Position numbers and translations under genes: made by a program. Shown one piece after another: positions 52,071 to 63,299 of a stretch of DNA of 64,000 nt. Origin of the DNA: Alitta virens (taxonomy: Eukaryota; Annelida; Polychaeta; Phyllodocida; Nereididae); the NCBI GenBank assembly GCA_932294295.1, contig OW028576.1:46284628-46348627 (forward strand), given 5' to 3'. The stretch's first letter is position 1; each line of letters begins with the position of its first letter. Below the pieces are notes generated by a model. That model was not told the DNA's origin and did no database searches. It was given only the letters and a program-made list of their open reading frames with translations.

Positions 52071-52734
52071 TATGGGCTATGGCAATGTCCTCAGGAATAT
52101 ATATGAAATTCAGCAACAATGTCATGCCACATAAAGATGTTGGGTATAATTTTAAACAAAATGAACCTCTAAGGTTTGTAAATAGGCTCAACACACCCAT
52201 TTTAATGCCTTAATAGGTAAATGTTTTGAAGGAACTATATATTATCAATGGCCGTATTCCCTTCAGCAGGTACTGAAATGTTGCTGATTTGCATTAAATC
52301 TATGGCATTTAAATTAGTATTTATGATCGAACACTTTACATGTGCATATGAACAAAAAAATTATAGTAAGTATTAGAGTCAAGTGAACATAATATAGATA
52401 GTGCAACGTATTATTATGAAATTAATATTGGAAAAAAGAATGATGAATGGGTTGATCATGGCAATACTATGATCTAATATTTAATAATTGTATGCACACA
52501 AATTGTACAACATTCACAGCTGTTATTGCTGAGTATGGGATGCTAAGGAATATGAAAGTAGCTAAACAATCTTTAGAGTTTTTCCCAGATTTTCCATTTT
52601 TTATGAAAAACAAGAACGATGAAATAAGATGTCAAAACGAAGCCTGAAGTGAAAGCGCTACAATCTAGAAGCAAAGCTATATGAAGTAATAACATATAAA
52701 AGTTTGTTAGGGTAATTGCATTAATGCTAAAGTT

Positions 52735-53105
52735 CTAGTTGGTGTTAGAGTTTTGCTCCGGAAACGAAAGTGTTATGCCCGCCTGTCTGCCCGTGCATCA
52801 GATGGACATTGATGATAACAAATTCCCTTTTTTAAAAGTCATAATGTATAAAGAAATGCATAAAATCGTAATGCTATCCACTGACTCCTCATAGACTAAA
52901 TGAAAAGTTTCATTAATAATTTCCTGTGCTTAAACCATGTACACAGTAGTGCTGACATCTGATATCTTTGATAAGACCTAACACAACACAATCTGCATCA
53001 GCAGCTTCCAACACTCAAGCACTCTTCAGGTGACTGGTACCAAGACACACAGAAACTCATGCTAACTCTTCTTGCGATCACCCTCGAGTTACCTCCATTT
53101 ATATG
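52735..53105. repeat. Copy of the gene C vWA upstream region
   Basis: Aligns with 56825-57165, including 'gctccggaaacgaaagtgtta', 'catcagcagcttccaacact' and 'acctccattta'. The vWA exon that follows at 57193 has no counterpart after 53105, where a different repeat begins. Confidence 0.75.
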
Positions 53106-53465
53106 TTGACAAGAAAAAATGGTTCAGTGAATTTCATCCAGGTTAGGTCAGCCAATATCTAATTTAACCAAATTTCTTGAAGGATCACATGCTAATCAAA
53201 TTATTTGAACTTCATTTACACATGAGTATTCATTAGCTCACAATGAATCTGTTTTCAGAGTGTAAGTATAGGTGCCTAATATAAATAAGATTGTTCAGTG
53301 CACCGCATGTGATTCAAAACATGTACGCAGATACTATATATAGTTTATTTTTATTTTTTTTATGTGTTAAACTACTATTTTAATGTAATATATTCTTCCT
53401 TGTAAGTTTCATTAATTAAAAGATTTGGTGGGTCTGATATATTTTTCTCAACTAAATTTTATCAA
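53104..53465. repeat. Dispersed repeat, copy 2 of 43565-43935
   Basis: Same order of conserved phrases as 43565-43935, with AT-rich indels. Confidence 0.7.
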
Positions 53466-53469
53466 GGTA

Positions 53470-54945
53470 AGACTGGTTTTTATCCAGGGCATGGATAAAA
53501 GTGGGTTTATTGTTTTTTTTTTTTTTAAACCAGATAAAATGAAAGAAAACCAAAAAGTGATTTTAAAAATAAATTTACTGTATATTTTTTAATGTAGGGG
53601 GTTTTTAATTTGGAAAATGAAACTAATTTTGAGAACGTTTAGACATTTATTATCTAACTTTTACTGACTCACAGAAGTTAAATCAAGATATTATTTGTCA
53701 TAGACTTTAAATTATTGAGACTAAAAAAATTTACGTTTTTAATTTTGAGTTTTATCCCTGGTGGTCTAAACTGCACTATCCGAGACGATCTAAACCCATT
53801 TATACAACTGGTTTAACTTTAGTTCGTTAATGTTGTTTGGAGGCCCTAGGAACCCCTTGGGAGGTTGTCATAATTAACCTCCTGAAAACATTAAATATGT
53901 GTCTTATATGATATAACGCTTGGTTTATCTTTTAGCACAGTCATTGAAGAATGAAAAAAAGTTAAAAAAAGATGATTTGTTTAAGAAGGCCTCAAGCCAT
54001 TTTTGGGTAAAATTAGTAAAATTGGTAATTATTAAAAAAAACCCTAGACCTATAGATCTATGCTAGTGGAGATGTTTTGGTAGCAAAATGTGTAAAATTA
54101 AGTGTTGTATCGGGTTCCAGGTGCACTTTCCTAAATTTGCTCATGTAATCCCATAATTTTGAGAATTTTTGCAATGGCAGGAAAAGTTTCGGCATCTGTA
54201 TGAGCTGACTTCCACCCCTATATACCAATTAACCCAATTTAATATATGGAATATATGATAAATTAAAATGCACACATTTGTATGTTGGAATGAATGAGGT
54301 TTAAATGGTTGCTTGCAATTTTAATTTAGGGTGTTCATCTTTCTTCTATTTCAGAAAACATAAAAGTCATCGAAGCGAAAGCAAATTTGAAAATTCTGGT
54401 ACAATGAATCTATGACTTGGATTATTGACACTTGTCCTTTGTTGTGACTGGACATAAACAACATGCAATGGTAAGGATGTAAAGATAAAATAACGAAGGG
54501 TCAGCTTGAGATTTGAGTCTGTCTCTCAATTGGCCACAACTGAGTCCAATCTCAACGCTGAATGGAGACTGGGTATATAGGGCATTTTGGATGCAAACCA
54601 ACCTGGTGACAATACAATCCATTTTTGCTGGACACCACACAGTGATATCCCAGCAAAAAAACTCTAAAAGCTCCGAATACAAACCAGGTGACAGACAGAC
54701 AGACAGAAATCATAATAATACAATAACATATTGACAATGTTATATAAATATTGGCTCAGGCGATGCCCATTTTGCCTAAGCGTAGGCGCTGCCATAGGCA
54801 GCCCCTGTTTAAATCATAAACTACAAGTTAAGATTACTGCCAAGAAAACAAAAAATTACAAAACCTTACATAATAAGTGGAAAGGTGGAGCTTAAAGAGA
54901 GAAGCAGAGACTGCAAAAGGGGGAGTTGGGCTCATAACTGTATAT
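53470..54945. other. Intergenic or intronic stretch
   Basis: AT-rich; no supported exon. A GACA repeat lies at 54691-54706. If 51690 is the first exon of gene C this is intron. Confidence 0.4.
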
Positions 54946-54949
54946 TGCT

Positions 54950-56020
54950 GGTATGTCGGTTATTACAGGTATAGCAATTTGCTATGTAACATTCACTATT
55001 GTACATATTTATTAAGTATTGTTTTAGGTGGGAGGTATAACCAGTTTCGCTATGTGTATTGACTTTATCTAGGATAAATGTTGGGGTAATGTTCAGAAGA
55101 CCTGGCAGCTGATGACGTATGCACTTTTCAGCAAAAACATGATGTATTCTAGGGATGATATATGCTTGAGTTCTAGTATTATATGGATGAGTGGTTTGTT
55201 GGAGAATGAGGAACTCTGTGCTGGAGAAATAAACTGGCAGTGTATTTTTTTAATAATTTGAAAATTTATAGATATCAGGAATCGTTAATATATTATGTTT
55301 TTTGAAGAGTGAGCATTATATTTACTTTTGAAATTAATTTCATTGCTTGCTTTTGTGAGGTTAATAGACGGTTCGCACAATGGCGTCAGCATAATATTCC
55401 ATAATCTATATGTGAATTTATCAAAGCAAAGTAAAGTATTCTCATAGTATTTACAGGTAGGTAATTCTTAACTTTTCCTAATATCCCTATTGACTTTGAG
55501 ATCATTCTGGATATTTTGTTCAAATGTGCGTGCCATTTTAGATTATTGTCAAGTAGAATGCCAAGGAAATCAAATTCTTGCATATATTCAATGGTTTGGC
55601 CATTTATTTCTGAGTGTGGAATAACATACATTTAGTTTTAGGGACATTTAAGGACAATTTGTTTATGTCTAGCCATTTACTGACGTTTGACAATTCTAAT
55701 TTTATTTGGTTAGTTTCAATTGGGTTTCTAGTAGGAGTCAGAGACACATAAAGTGTAGTATCATCAGCATAGCTGATTGTTTTGAAAATATTTGATGAGA
55801 ATGACAGATCATTAATGTAAATGATAAATAAGAGGGGACCTAAAATTGAACCTTGTGGGACTCCTGTTGTTATGGGCAATTCATCAGACTGATATTTTTC
55901 TATTTCCACATATTGTTTTCGGTCATTTAGATAATTTTTCATTAGTTTATAAGCATTTTCTCTCGAACCATAATACTGAAGTTTATATAAAAGATATTGC
56001 AGTGTCAACCCAGGAGCTGC
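54950..56020 (-). mobile_element. LINE copy f: 5'-truncated CR1/Jockey-like
   Basis: - strand: starts inside 'LLYKLQYYG' at about 56020, then GVPQGSILGPLLFIIYINDL, ISYADDTTLYVS and LNVPKTKCMLFH. After a frameshift near 55620 it reads DFLGILLDNNLKWHAHLNKI to DYGILC (55386). More frame changes lead to LPVYFSSTEFLILQQTTHPY and NTRTQAYIIPR, ending near 54950. Dead copy in the presumed gene C intron or upstream region. Confidence 0.85.
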
Positions 56021-56069
56021 GCATTGCTGATTACTCTTTGCACCAGTGAAACATCTTTTTCGACACATG

Positions 56070-57192
56070 TTTCTGAACAGTTCAGTCTTTATTTGACGAA
56101 AATTGGACCATTATGAAGGGAGATATGATGATCGTCTTTCAGTGTTTTCACCAGAAAAGTTGACTGTGAGGGCCAGGCTTCTGCACTGTTTGATACACGA
56201 CTATGGTGACAGGTTAGGTGTCGCAAGGTTAGCTGTCACTGAGTTAACAGCAGTCATTGGTTTTAGATAGTTGCTGGGTTGGCAATCGGACGTAAAGATA
56301 AGGTAAACACATGCAAAGTCTTGAAAAAAGCATCCAGCTGGTAATATTTTTGTTATGGGATAGCCAATTTTTCTCTTCTAAGACAAAAGATACGATTTTA
56401 TTTGATTAGTTTTTGACAAAAATAGAAATGTTAGTTAGCATTTTTTCACTGCTGGGTGTTTGCTGCCAATGTCTAGGCTACTTCACTCCATTACTGCCAT
56501 TGTCTAGCCAATGTACCGATTTATGCATGAATTAAGTATTTCTCTCAAACTCATTTCATATACAATATAAAAGGTTCAGCATGACCTAAACATAGGCTGC
56601 ACTGCAGCTAAGCCCTCAGCGAATCCCACAGAGCACACAGGCATCATTAAAATTGTTAATCGTTCGTCAGCAAGGCAGGAGGGAGGGCGTTTCAAGAGCA
56701 GAACTCAGACACACACTTTCGTTTCTAGAGCAGAACTCTATCAAATTTTGTAAAACATAGCCAACATATGTCACTATGACTATCAAAAGGCACCAATAGG
56801 CCATATAGAGTATTACTACACACAATTTTGTTAGGGTGAGTGCATTAGTGTTGGAGTTCTGCTCCGGAAACGAAAGTGTTACGCCTGCCAGCCCATCTGC
56901 CCACCCATCTGCCCGCCCATCGGATGGACGTTGTTGATAACAAAAACAGAAACAAATGTAAAAGTTAAAATGTATCATGAAATGCATAAAAGTAGTGCTG
57001 ACTAATTACAGTTCTGATGTCTTTCATAAGACCCAACACTACAAAATCTGCATCAGCAGCTTCCAACACTCAAGCATCTTCAGGTGACTAGTGCCAATAC
57101 ACACAGAAACTTATGTTAACTCTTCTTGGAATCACACTTGGGTTACCTCCATTTACAAGTTTTGATATTTAATTTGTTTCTTTTCTTTTCAG
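56070..57192. other. Stretch upstream of the vWA exon
   Basis: No exon recognised. 56825-57165 is the duplicated region noted at 52735-53105. The last 40 bases are a strong pyrimidine tract serving the vWA acceptor. Confidence 0.45.
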
Positions 57193-57933
57193 CAGAGTGC
57201 ACAGGTCCTATCGACTTAATTTTTGTAGTGGATGGTTCGGGATCAGTAAATGAGCTGGATGCTTTAGGTTGGGATAAAGTGAAGAACTTTATTGCAACAT
57301 TTAACGTTATTTTACAATATCGCAACAGGATACTCGTGTTGGCTTGACCGTATTTAGTAAGTTTGCTTTGAGACAACCAGATGATCCAAGAATTGGAAAT
57401 GGTACTGGCTTCTTTTACCTGAACACATTTCATGATGCTACTTCCTTGGAGTCTGCAATCCAAAAACTGTATTATCCTAACTCATAAAACCAATACCTCA
57501 GATGGTCTCAATGTTGCACACTCTGTCCTTCTGCAAGAGATGAATGGTGACCGACCAGATGTGCAAAATGTTGCTGTTGTCATCACAGATGGTGTATCAA
57601 ATGTTTCCCCTGAGAAAGAACCAATCCAAGCAGCTTTTTTGCGACAAAAAGCTCTCATTATAGTGGTAGCTGTCACATATAATACTTTAGCTGAGTTAAA
57701 TGCAATTGCATCTGGCCAAGATTTGATTTTCAATTCACCTGATTTCTCTAGTCTAGCAAATTGTGCAAAAGACATTGTTGATTCTGCGTGTGGACAACTA
57801 CAAGCATCACAAACTACAGTCAATCAGTTTTCAGTAAGCAAAAGTGGAACTCCAACCAAACCGATTTAAGACCATACTACAGCTCTTCCTTCAACTACAA
57901 CTCTTCCTTCAACTACAACTCATCCTTCAACAG
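57193..57933 (+). pseudogene. Gene C exon: von Willebrand A domain and Thr/Pro stalk
   Basis: The acceptor is TTTCTTTTCTTTTCAG. Frame 1: CTGPIDLIFVVDGSGSVNEL to FIATFNV. Frame 2 (57329 on): DTRVGLTVFSKFALRQPDD to LESAIQKLYYPN. Back to frame 1: NTSDGLNVAHSVLLQEMN, VAVVITDGVSNVSPEKEP and ANCAKDIVDSAC. After TAA 57867 the same frame gives three 18-bp units encoding ALPSTTT-like repeats, then donor GTGAAA. Two indels and one nonsense codon. Confidence 0.8.
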
Positions 57934-57981
57934 GTGAAATTTTTGACATTCTCCAACACTGAATCTAACCACTTGCATGTT

Positions 57982-58008
57982 CAGAAAAAAAAAAAAAAAA
58001 AAAAAAAT
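57982..58008. repeat. Poly-A run
   Basis: About 25 A residues in the intron after the vWA exon; possibly a retroposed end, no other sign. Confidence 0.8.
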
Positions 58009-58124
58009 TGATGCAACTGTCTTATTTCACTAGCAGGCTTAGACATATGTGAGGTGGTACAGAGAAAGTAAGAAATGTAATTAAATATACTATGCAAGTC
58101 ATAGAATGACAACTATGCAAACTC

Positions 58125-58335
58125 TATAAACAGCATTTCCATTAATAAGTTATAACATAAATTTGCAAAGTTATCATATTCCCTTGATAAGTTACCACGT
58201 TCATTTGCAAAGTTACCACATTCCATTGATAGATTATTTCATTCATTTGCAAAGTTATCACATTCCATTAATAAGTTATCACATTAATTTGCAGTTATCA
58301 TATTCCCTTTAGAAGTTCATCATATTCTTTAGTGA
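58125..58335. repeat. Minisatellite of about 45 bp in gene C intron
   Basis: Four to five diverged units built from 'catttgcaaagttatcac' and 'attccattgataagtta'. Confidence 0.8.
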
Positions 58336-58530
58336 AGTATTCCTCAAGCTCAAACAAAGTGCTCTATCTTAAATCAAACCATTCCATCATAATCATAAGG
58401 AAATGTGAGCTTTTGTGAGGCAAAACTATAAATGTTATTGTGAGAGAAAAGCTGTATATAACAATGATACAAAATATAAAGTGTGTATCGAAAGGGAAAG
58501 CTATTCATGCTGAAATATTTTATTTAGCAG

Positions 58531-58635
58531 GTCATTGGAAAGTGACATTTATTGGAACTACCACTGGTATTGTTGTTTTCTTTGGATTTATCGTCAGCCT
58601 GATCATTTTTCTATTTCGCCGAAAGATACTACAGT
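58531..58635 (+). CDS. Gene C exon: transmembrane helix
   Basis: The acceptor is TATTTTATTTAGCAG and the donor GTAAGTAG. 105 bases, phase 1-1. It reads WKVTFIGTTTGIVVFFGFIV, then SLIIFLFRRKILQ, a helix with a basic stop-transfer. Same length and phase as gene B's transmembrane exon, though sequence similarity is not obvious. Confidence 0.85.
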
Positions 58636-58831
58636 GTAAGTAGTGAAAATATTTATTAAATTTTGTTGCGATTTTAGTGTTTTTCTTAGGTACTGTATTT
58701 TTTTTCTATTGTGTATGTGGATTTTAAACACGTATTATAAGTTAACTTGGTGGCTGGAACCTTGATTATTGAAATTTTATTGCTTTCTGTATTTACATTA
58801 ATGTCTCTTTCATGTTATCTTTTAACTGAAT

Positions 58832-58886
58832 GACATATGTATCACTTATGATATTTTACATGTCAATAAAATCTTTATATATATGT
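58832..58886 (+). mobile_element. Solo LINE 3' end related to LINE a
   Basis: 'gacatatgtatc', 'gtcaataaaatct' and a TATA tail, as at 6208 and 44529. Lies in the intron after the gene C transmembrane exon. Confidence 0.6.
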
Positions 58887-58980
58887 ATAATATAATTTAT
58901 TACATTAATTAATTTTAGAATGTAAAATGTATTCAATTACCATTTAAATTTGCTATGACATTATACTGCACTTATTTCAG

Positions 58981-59037
58981 CCTCTTCTAGATCAGAAACA
59001 CCAACCGTGTATCAAAATGATGCAGAGATTCCAACTG
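58981..59037 (+). CDS. Gene C cytoplasmic exon 1
   Basis: The acceptor is GCACTTATTTCAG. 57 bases, phase 1-1: SSSRSETPTVYQNDAEIPT. YQND is a Y-x-N docking motif. The donor GTAATA is acceptable. Confidence 0.75.
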
Positions 59038-59161
59038 GTAATATCCTAATTTTAGTGTTTCATGTGTCTAAATAAGTTGATTATCTTAAAAACATTCTGT
59101 GGATTTATTCGAGGTGCCAAATATAATTGTTGACTATATATTTTGTGAAATCACATTTCAG

Positions 59162-59230
59162 TATCATCAGAGATCCAATATCAAAATCAAAATCAGACTC
59201 AGTACCAGAATTGGATGGTGCTTGGAGATA
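59162..59230 (+). CDS. Gene C cytoplasmic exon 2
   Basis: The acceptor is AAATCACATTTCAG and the donor GTAAGTAA. 69 bases, phase 1-1: VSSEIQYQNQNQTQYQNWMV and LGD. Two more YQN motifs seven residues apart. Confidence 0.78.
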
Positions 59231-59374
59231 GTAAGTAACGGTGAAAAGTGAATAGGTAAATCCAGTAGGGCTAGTCACTTCCTATATAACCTTGTTCCCG
59301 GAAGTACTAATACATTACATGATAAGGGAAGAGGTCAACGTGGAGGGCATAGCATATGAAAAAAACAATACAGT

Positions 59375-59480
59375 ATCCTCTCTGGTTCCCTGTGTGAAGA
59401 ACACTCAAGTTGGGTCTGGCAAATTCCTGTGAGCTGATTGGTTGACCATTCCAACTTAACAGACCCATCCTTGAGATGGG
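59375..59480. repeat. Dispersed repeat shared with 32365-32470
   Basis: See the entry at 32365. In the intron after cytoplasmic exon 2. Confidence 0.55.
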
Positions 59481-59613
59481 AATAAGTCAGATGGTGTCAG
59501 TAGTTCACTGGGTTCACTGGGTTCACTTCGGAATAGAGTCTTTTCACTGAGCAGCCCTGAATTTTAGCAGGACAGTCTTTCATCTCTTCTTATTACTCTT
59601 TTTTTATTTTCAG

Positions 59614-59633
59614 ACATAGCAGCTCATAAATAA
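59614..59633 (+). CDS. Gene C possible short alternative last exon
   Basis: A very strong pyrimidine tract and CAG precede 'acatagcagctcataaataa'. Joined in phase 1 to 59230 it gives NIAAHK and stop, which would cut off the YETV/YEPL exon. Confidence 0.4.
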
Positions 59634-60448
59634 CTGATTCCACAAATATAACTTCCTCAGGGAAAAGCGAAAATCAATTGATTGATAAGATGTCAAATAT
59701 ACATTAAAAGGCACTAAAAATACTGCTGCTAAGATGCACTTTGCTGCAGGCAATCAGAAACAAATGCGAGAACTTTTTCAGCCGATAGAATCGCAGTATT
59801 CTGTCGTAGCCACCTGGTGTAAATATAGCGAATCTTCTGTGAAAATCCAATATACGGTGTTAGTGATCTCTTGTGGTATTTTTTCATTATTGATGATGTC
59901 ATCTAGTATTGCGCATTGGTGCTGTTATTTATTGTATTAGTGTTTATGGGTTCAAGGTCACACACCAATCGGCCAGCCCTATTGCGTTATTATCAGTGTT
60001 TCCAGATAAAAGGTGACAAGAGAAATGCCAGCTCTATTTCATAACTATCAAATTGATTTGTACTTAACCTAGTATGTTTCATTTTGATGCAAAGTCTATG
60101 AAGTTTGTTCCAGCAGTTCTAACAATACATAATGAAACAGTAAAATAATTTAACATTACTTACAGATTATCTATTAGCAATACTGTTTATGAAATAGATG
60201 GCAGTAAATGAACATGAGCTCCTGCAAGTCTGACATCATTAGATATGGTGTAGGGAAAGGGAGTCATCTTACTTTATGGTGTATATAATAATTCTGCTGT
60301 CATCAGATATTCATTTTACAATAACTTGGAAATAGGTACATTTAAAAAAAAAAAAATGTTCACTAGGGATCATGACATATTGGGGTTTTTATTCCAAATG
60401 TACCCTTATCACAGTAATTAATCATTTAAATTGTGATATTGCTTACAG

Positions 60449-60526
60449 ATGCTACAAATACGTCCCAGTCTGAGGAATACCATTCATACGAAACAGTGCA
60501 CAATAATCATAGTTATGAACCATTGC
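60449..60526 (+). CDS. Gene C cytoplasmic exon 3
   Basis: The acceptor is GATATTGCTTACAG and the donor GTAAGTTG. 78 bases, phase 1-1: NATNTSQSEEYHSYETVHNN then HSYEPL. Four tyrosines; YETV and YEPL are five residues apart, close to but not an ITAM. Confidence 0.8.
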
Positions 60527-60884
60527 GTAAGTTGATTATCAATGGGAGAGATAATGGAAGATGTTATTCAGACACAAATTTACAAAATTCATTATACACA
60601 AATCTGTAAAAAATTAGGTGCTGTCTGCAGGCTCCAATGAGCCATATCAGTTAATAAATATTGTTGTTATGATATCATTCATGCATTTAGAGACATATTT
60701 GGTACAACGGATGTGTGCTTTGTCTGATTAGATTGCAGTGCCCTCTTGTAGTCTAGTATTGTTTCGTATGTAATTCATATACATCTTTACATTTCAATTT
60801 GTTCTTTATGTATTTGTTTACTTTTTGCTGTTGAATTTGTTGTATTCAATTTTGATTAACTTCTTTTCATTTAAATCTATCCAG

Positions 60885-60907
60885 GACCTCCAAAAACAGC
60901 AAAATGA
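60885..60907 (+). CDS. Gene C last exon
   Basis: The acceptor is TTAAATCTATCCAG; after the split Arg codon it reads PPKTAK and TGA. An AATAAA lies at 61220-61225. Confidence 0.65.
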
Positions 60908-61850
60908 AGGTGCACAGGATATCAACATTCAGGCTGACACACAAGTTGCGATATCTGCAGAATATACTTGTGCAACACCGAACTAAGTTAGAGACTTCTT
61001 TGAAATTTGCTCAATGGGGTAAAAGATTACCAGAGGGCACTGGCACTGCAGATAAAACTACTTAATTGTTGCATGGATGGCATGACAAAATAGATGATGT
61101 CATCAAACAATACTCATCTGCTAGGGTGTCAATGACTTCTTGTACTATTTTTCATCCACACTGGAATTCAGCAATGACAATTGATGAGGCAGTGTGTTAG
61201 CCTGAAGTGGTCCCATACAAATAAATGTGTCGCCTTTTCAAGACTGTTTTAGAATAATTTTAATGCAGCCTAGAATGTTTTTATTTAACAATTGTTAGTG
61301 TTTGATACGTTTTATTATTATAATTAACTAACACAACTGTCCATTAATCGAAAATTAACCATACAGCATTTTCAGACACATACAATAAATGGCGTCATGG
61401 TGCTTTTTTTGCCAGATTGTTGTATCTGAGCTTTAAAAATGTTACCAAGCCAGCTTAAATGTTCACAATTGCTTATAATTAATGTCTTAATATGTCTCAA
61501 TATTCTATGTAGTGCATGTGATGCTATGAGAAAAGTAGGAAATATTTGTAAAGACACTTGTATAGAAATAACAAGGGACATTTGTTTTCTTTAGAAATAC
61601 AGGTCTTAAAGTGCTACAGGCCTTTATCAAGTCATTCTTAATAAATGTAATTATAGTCTAGAATCACTGCTTAAGCAGTTTCAATAGACTTTACAATAAC
61701 ACCCTTGGCACACCAATCCAGAGACTTTCTTAACACAGGGTTAACTGCGTGTACTTAAGAATTCACATCAGTGCCATCACAGTAGGTGCCTAATGCCAAG
61801 TATCCATTGCAATTGGGTAGGGCGAAACAATGGTTGATGAGAATCTGCCA
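60908..61850. other. Gene C 3' UTR and flank
   Basis: AATAAA at 61220. Nothing else coding seen. Confidence 0.4.
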
Positions 61851-61852
61851 TT

Positions 61853-61925
61853 GTGGGTTCGAACTCACGACCTTTTAGATAGCAAGCAAACACCTTAACC
61901 AATAGACCACAGATTTCGTAATGAA
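61853..61925 (-). repeat. tRNA-derived SINE head
   Basis: On the - strand 'gtggtctattggttaagg' (A-box type) and 'gtgagttcgaaccca' (B-box type) sit at tRNA distance. Between them the anticodon arm is imperfect. A SINE tail may continue toward lower coordinates. A different dispersed repeat follows at 62050. Confidence 0.55.
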
Positions 61926-62049
61926 TACTGAGACATGCAGTTGGGGTCATATGTTTACATACAGCTAGTGTTATACAAACATTTCATGGAGACCACAATT
62001 ATGTGGCATATTCCCAATTTAACATCTCATTCGTTGTTCATGGCTACAT

Positions 62050-62230
62050 CTCAGCTTGATGTTGATCGCAAGAGACATTAAATTGGAGGTGGCTTGGGTT
62101 CGGTGTCTATGCTAAGGCAACTAAAATACTCCCACCGATGGGGTAAATGTGTAACATGGTGGGGACTGTAAGATTTTTCATCTCATCAGTACGTCTGCCT
62201 CTGGCAGCTGCTCATATAAGCTGATTATGC
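62050..62230. repeat. Dispersed repeat, copy 2 of 43145-43330
   Basis: See 43145. Both copies have similar length and order of conserved phrases. Confidence 0.65.
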
Positions 62231-63241
62231 TTCAGACCCTGTAGCATTGAGACATTTAAGACAACTTATGTAAGTTATAAGTTATAAAAGTAAGGTCTCA
62301 GGTTTTGCAGCAATACGATTTCTATAACTATGTCCTTGCATTTACTGTAACTTGAGAATTAATAACAGTACACACAAACATTGGACATGCAATGTTACAA
62401 CATACACATCTGGTGCATCTAATGTAATCATTGATTAATTATATTTAACTCACATCAGAAGTGGACTTTGAGCGATGATCATAAATGTCATGTACATATT
62501 ATAGCAGTTGAGATGTAGGGGTTTGGGAAATTATGAAGTTTCCCCTCAGTATGTCTTGTATAAAAGGAACTAGAGCTGAAAGTGTTTATGTATTTTTCTT
62601 TTAATAACTTGCTATCATATGTTTAGTGACTTGTTGGGTTTGGTTGTGTAATGAAGGTTTGTGAATAGTTTACTGTTTATGATTTCACACAAGTCACTGT
62701 AATAGATATTTTAATACTACTGTATACAAAGGATTTATATCACACAAAAATAAGGTCATCAAACTTTTAAACATACAAAAAATGCAATATATATTGGAAA
62801 GTCTTTAAAAAAAGTTACAAATTGTCTGGTGCATTACATAGTATTGGGAAATGAAAGATATATACACTTTGATTCTCCAAAATTATATGGAATTCATTGT
62901 AAAAATAGAGTACAAAGGTTGGTTTGGGGAAAGTTGTAAGCAACACAATTTCCAGCAATTGTTCATATTGTCATTATTGATGAAAATAAGTTTTAAATCA
63001 ATTTCAAAATAAGGTCTTGAAAGTGAAACGATTAACATAGGCATTTATTGTGACAACTTTAACAGATTCATTTCAATTATATTGCATCAAAATTGGACTT
63101 TGAGCAAAGATCAAGTGCACATGACTTAAAGAAAGAAGTCCTGTTTCCGGATTTGTAAGATAAGAGATCATTCATCACATTTGTTGTGGTCTCTATTGAA
63201 GATCTGGTTACACATTTAGCGAGCTGCCGCAGAATACAAAA

Positions 63242-63299
63242 ATGGAAGCTACTGTAAAGATGCTTTGTGTCTTAGTCTTGGTTTTCGCCTGTATCACAG
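63242..63299 (+). CDS. Gene D exon 1: signal peptide
   Basis: ATG 63242 gives MEATVKMLCVLVLVFACIT with donor ACAG|GTAAGAT, phase 1. Confidence 0.82.

Larger units (their letters stand above)
57193..60907 (+). pseudogene. Gene C: vWA domain receptor with mucin-like stalk and tyrosine tail; vWA exon broken
   Basis: Exons: 57193-57933 (vWA and stalk), 58531-58635 (transmembrane), 58981-59037, 59162-59230, 60449-60526, 60885-60907; alternative end 59614-59633. All phases are 1 and all tail exons are open. The vWA exon needs a shift near 57315, an opposite shift near 57480 and has TAA at 57867-57869, so as written it cannot make the receptor. These could be real inactivation, a population variant or assembly errors, since the two shifts cancel. 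The MIDAS residues (DGSGS, a Thr, ITDG) are kept. The tail has three YQN sites and YETV/YEPL. A possible first exon is at 51690. vWA domains bind protein ligands through a metal ion. Confidence 0.75.

Noticed and set aside
54355..54415. Exon-like segment after TTCTTCTATTTCAG ending in TGA
   Set aside because: In phase 1, the phase used by all neighbours, it gives a featureless 17-residue end; in another phase it looks tail-like, but no matching upstream exon exists.
57143..57823. Minus-strand frames over the vWA exon
   Set aside because: They are shadows of the vWA coding strand.
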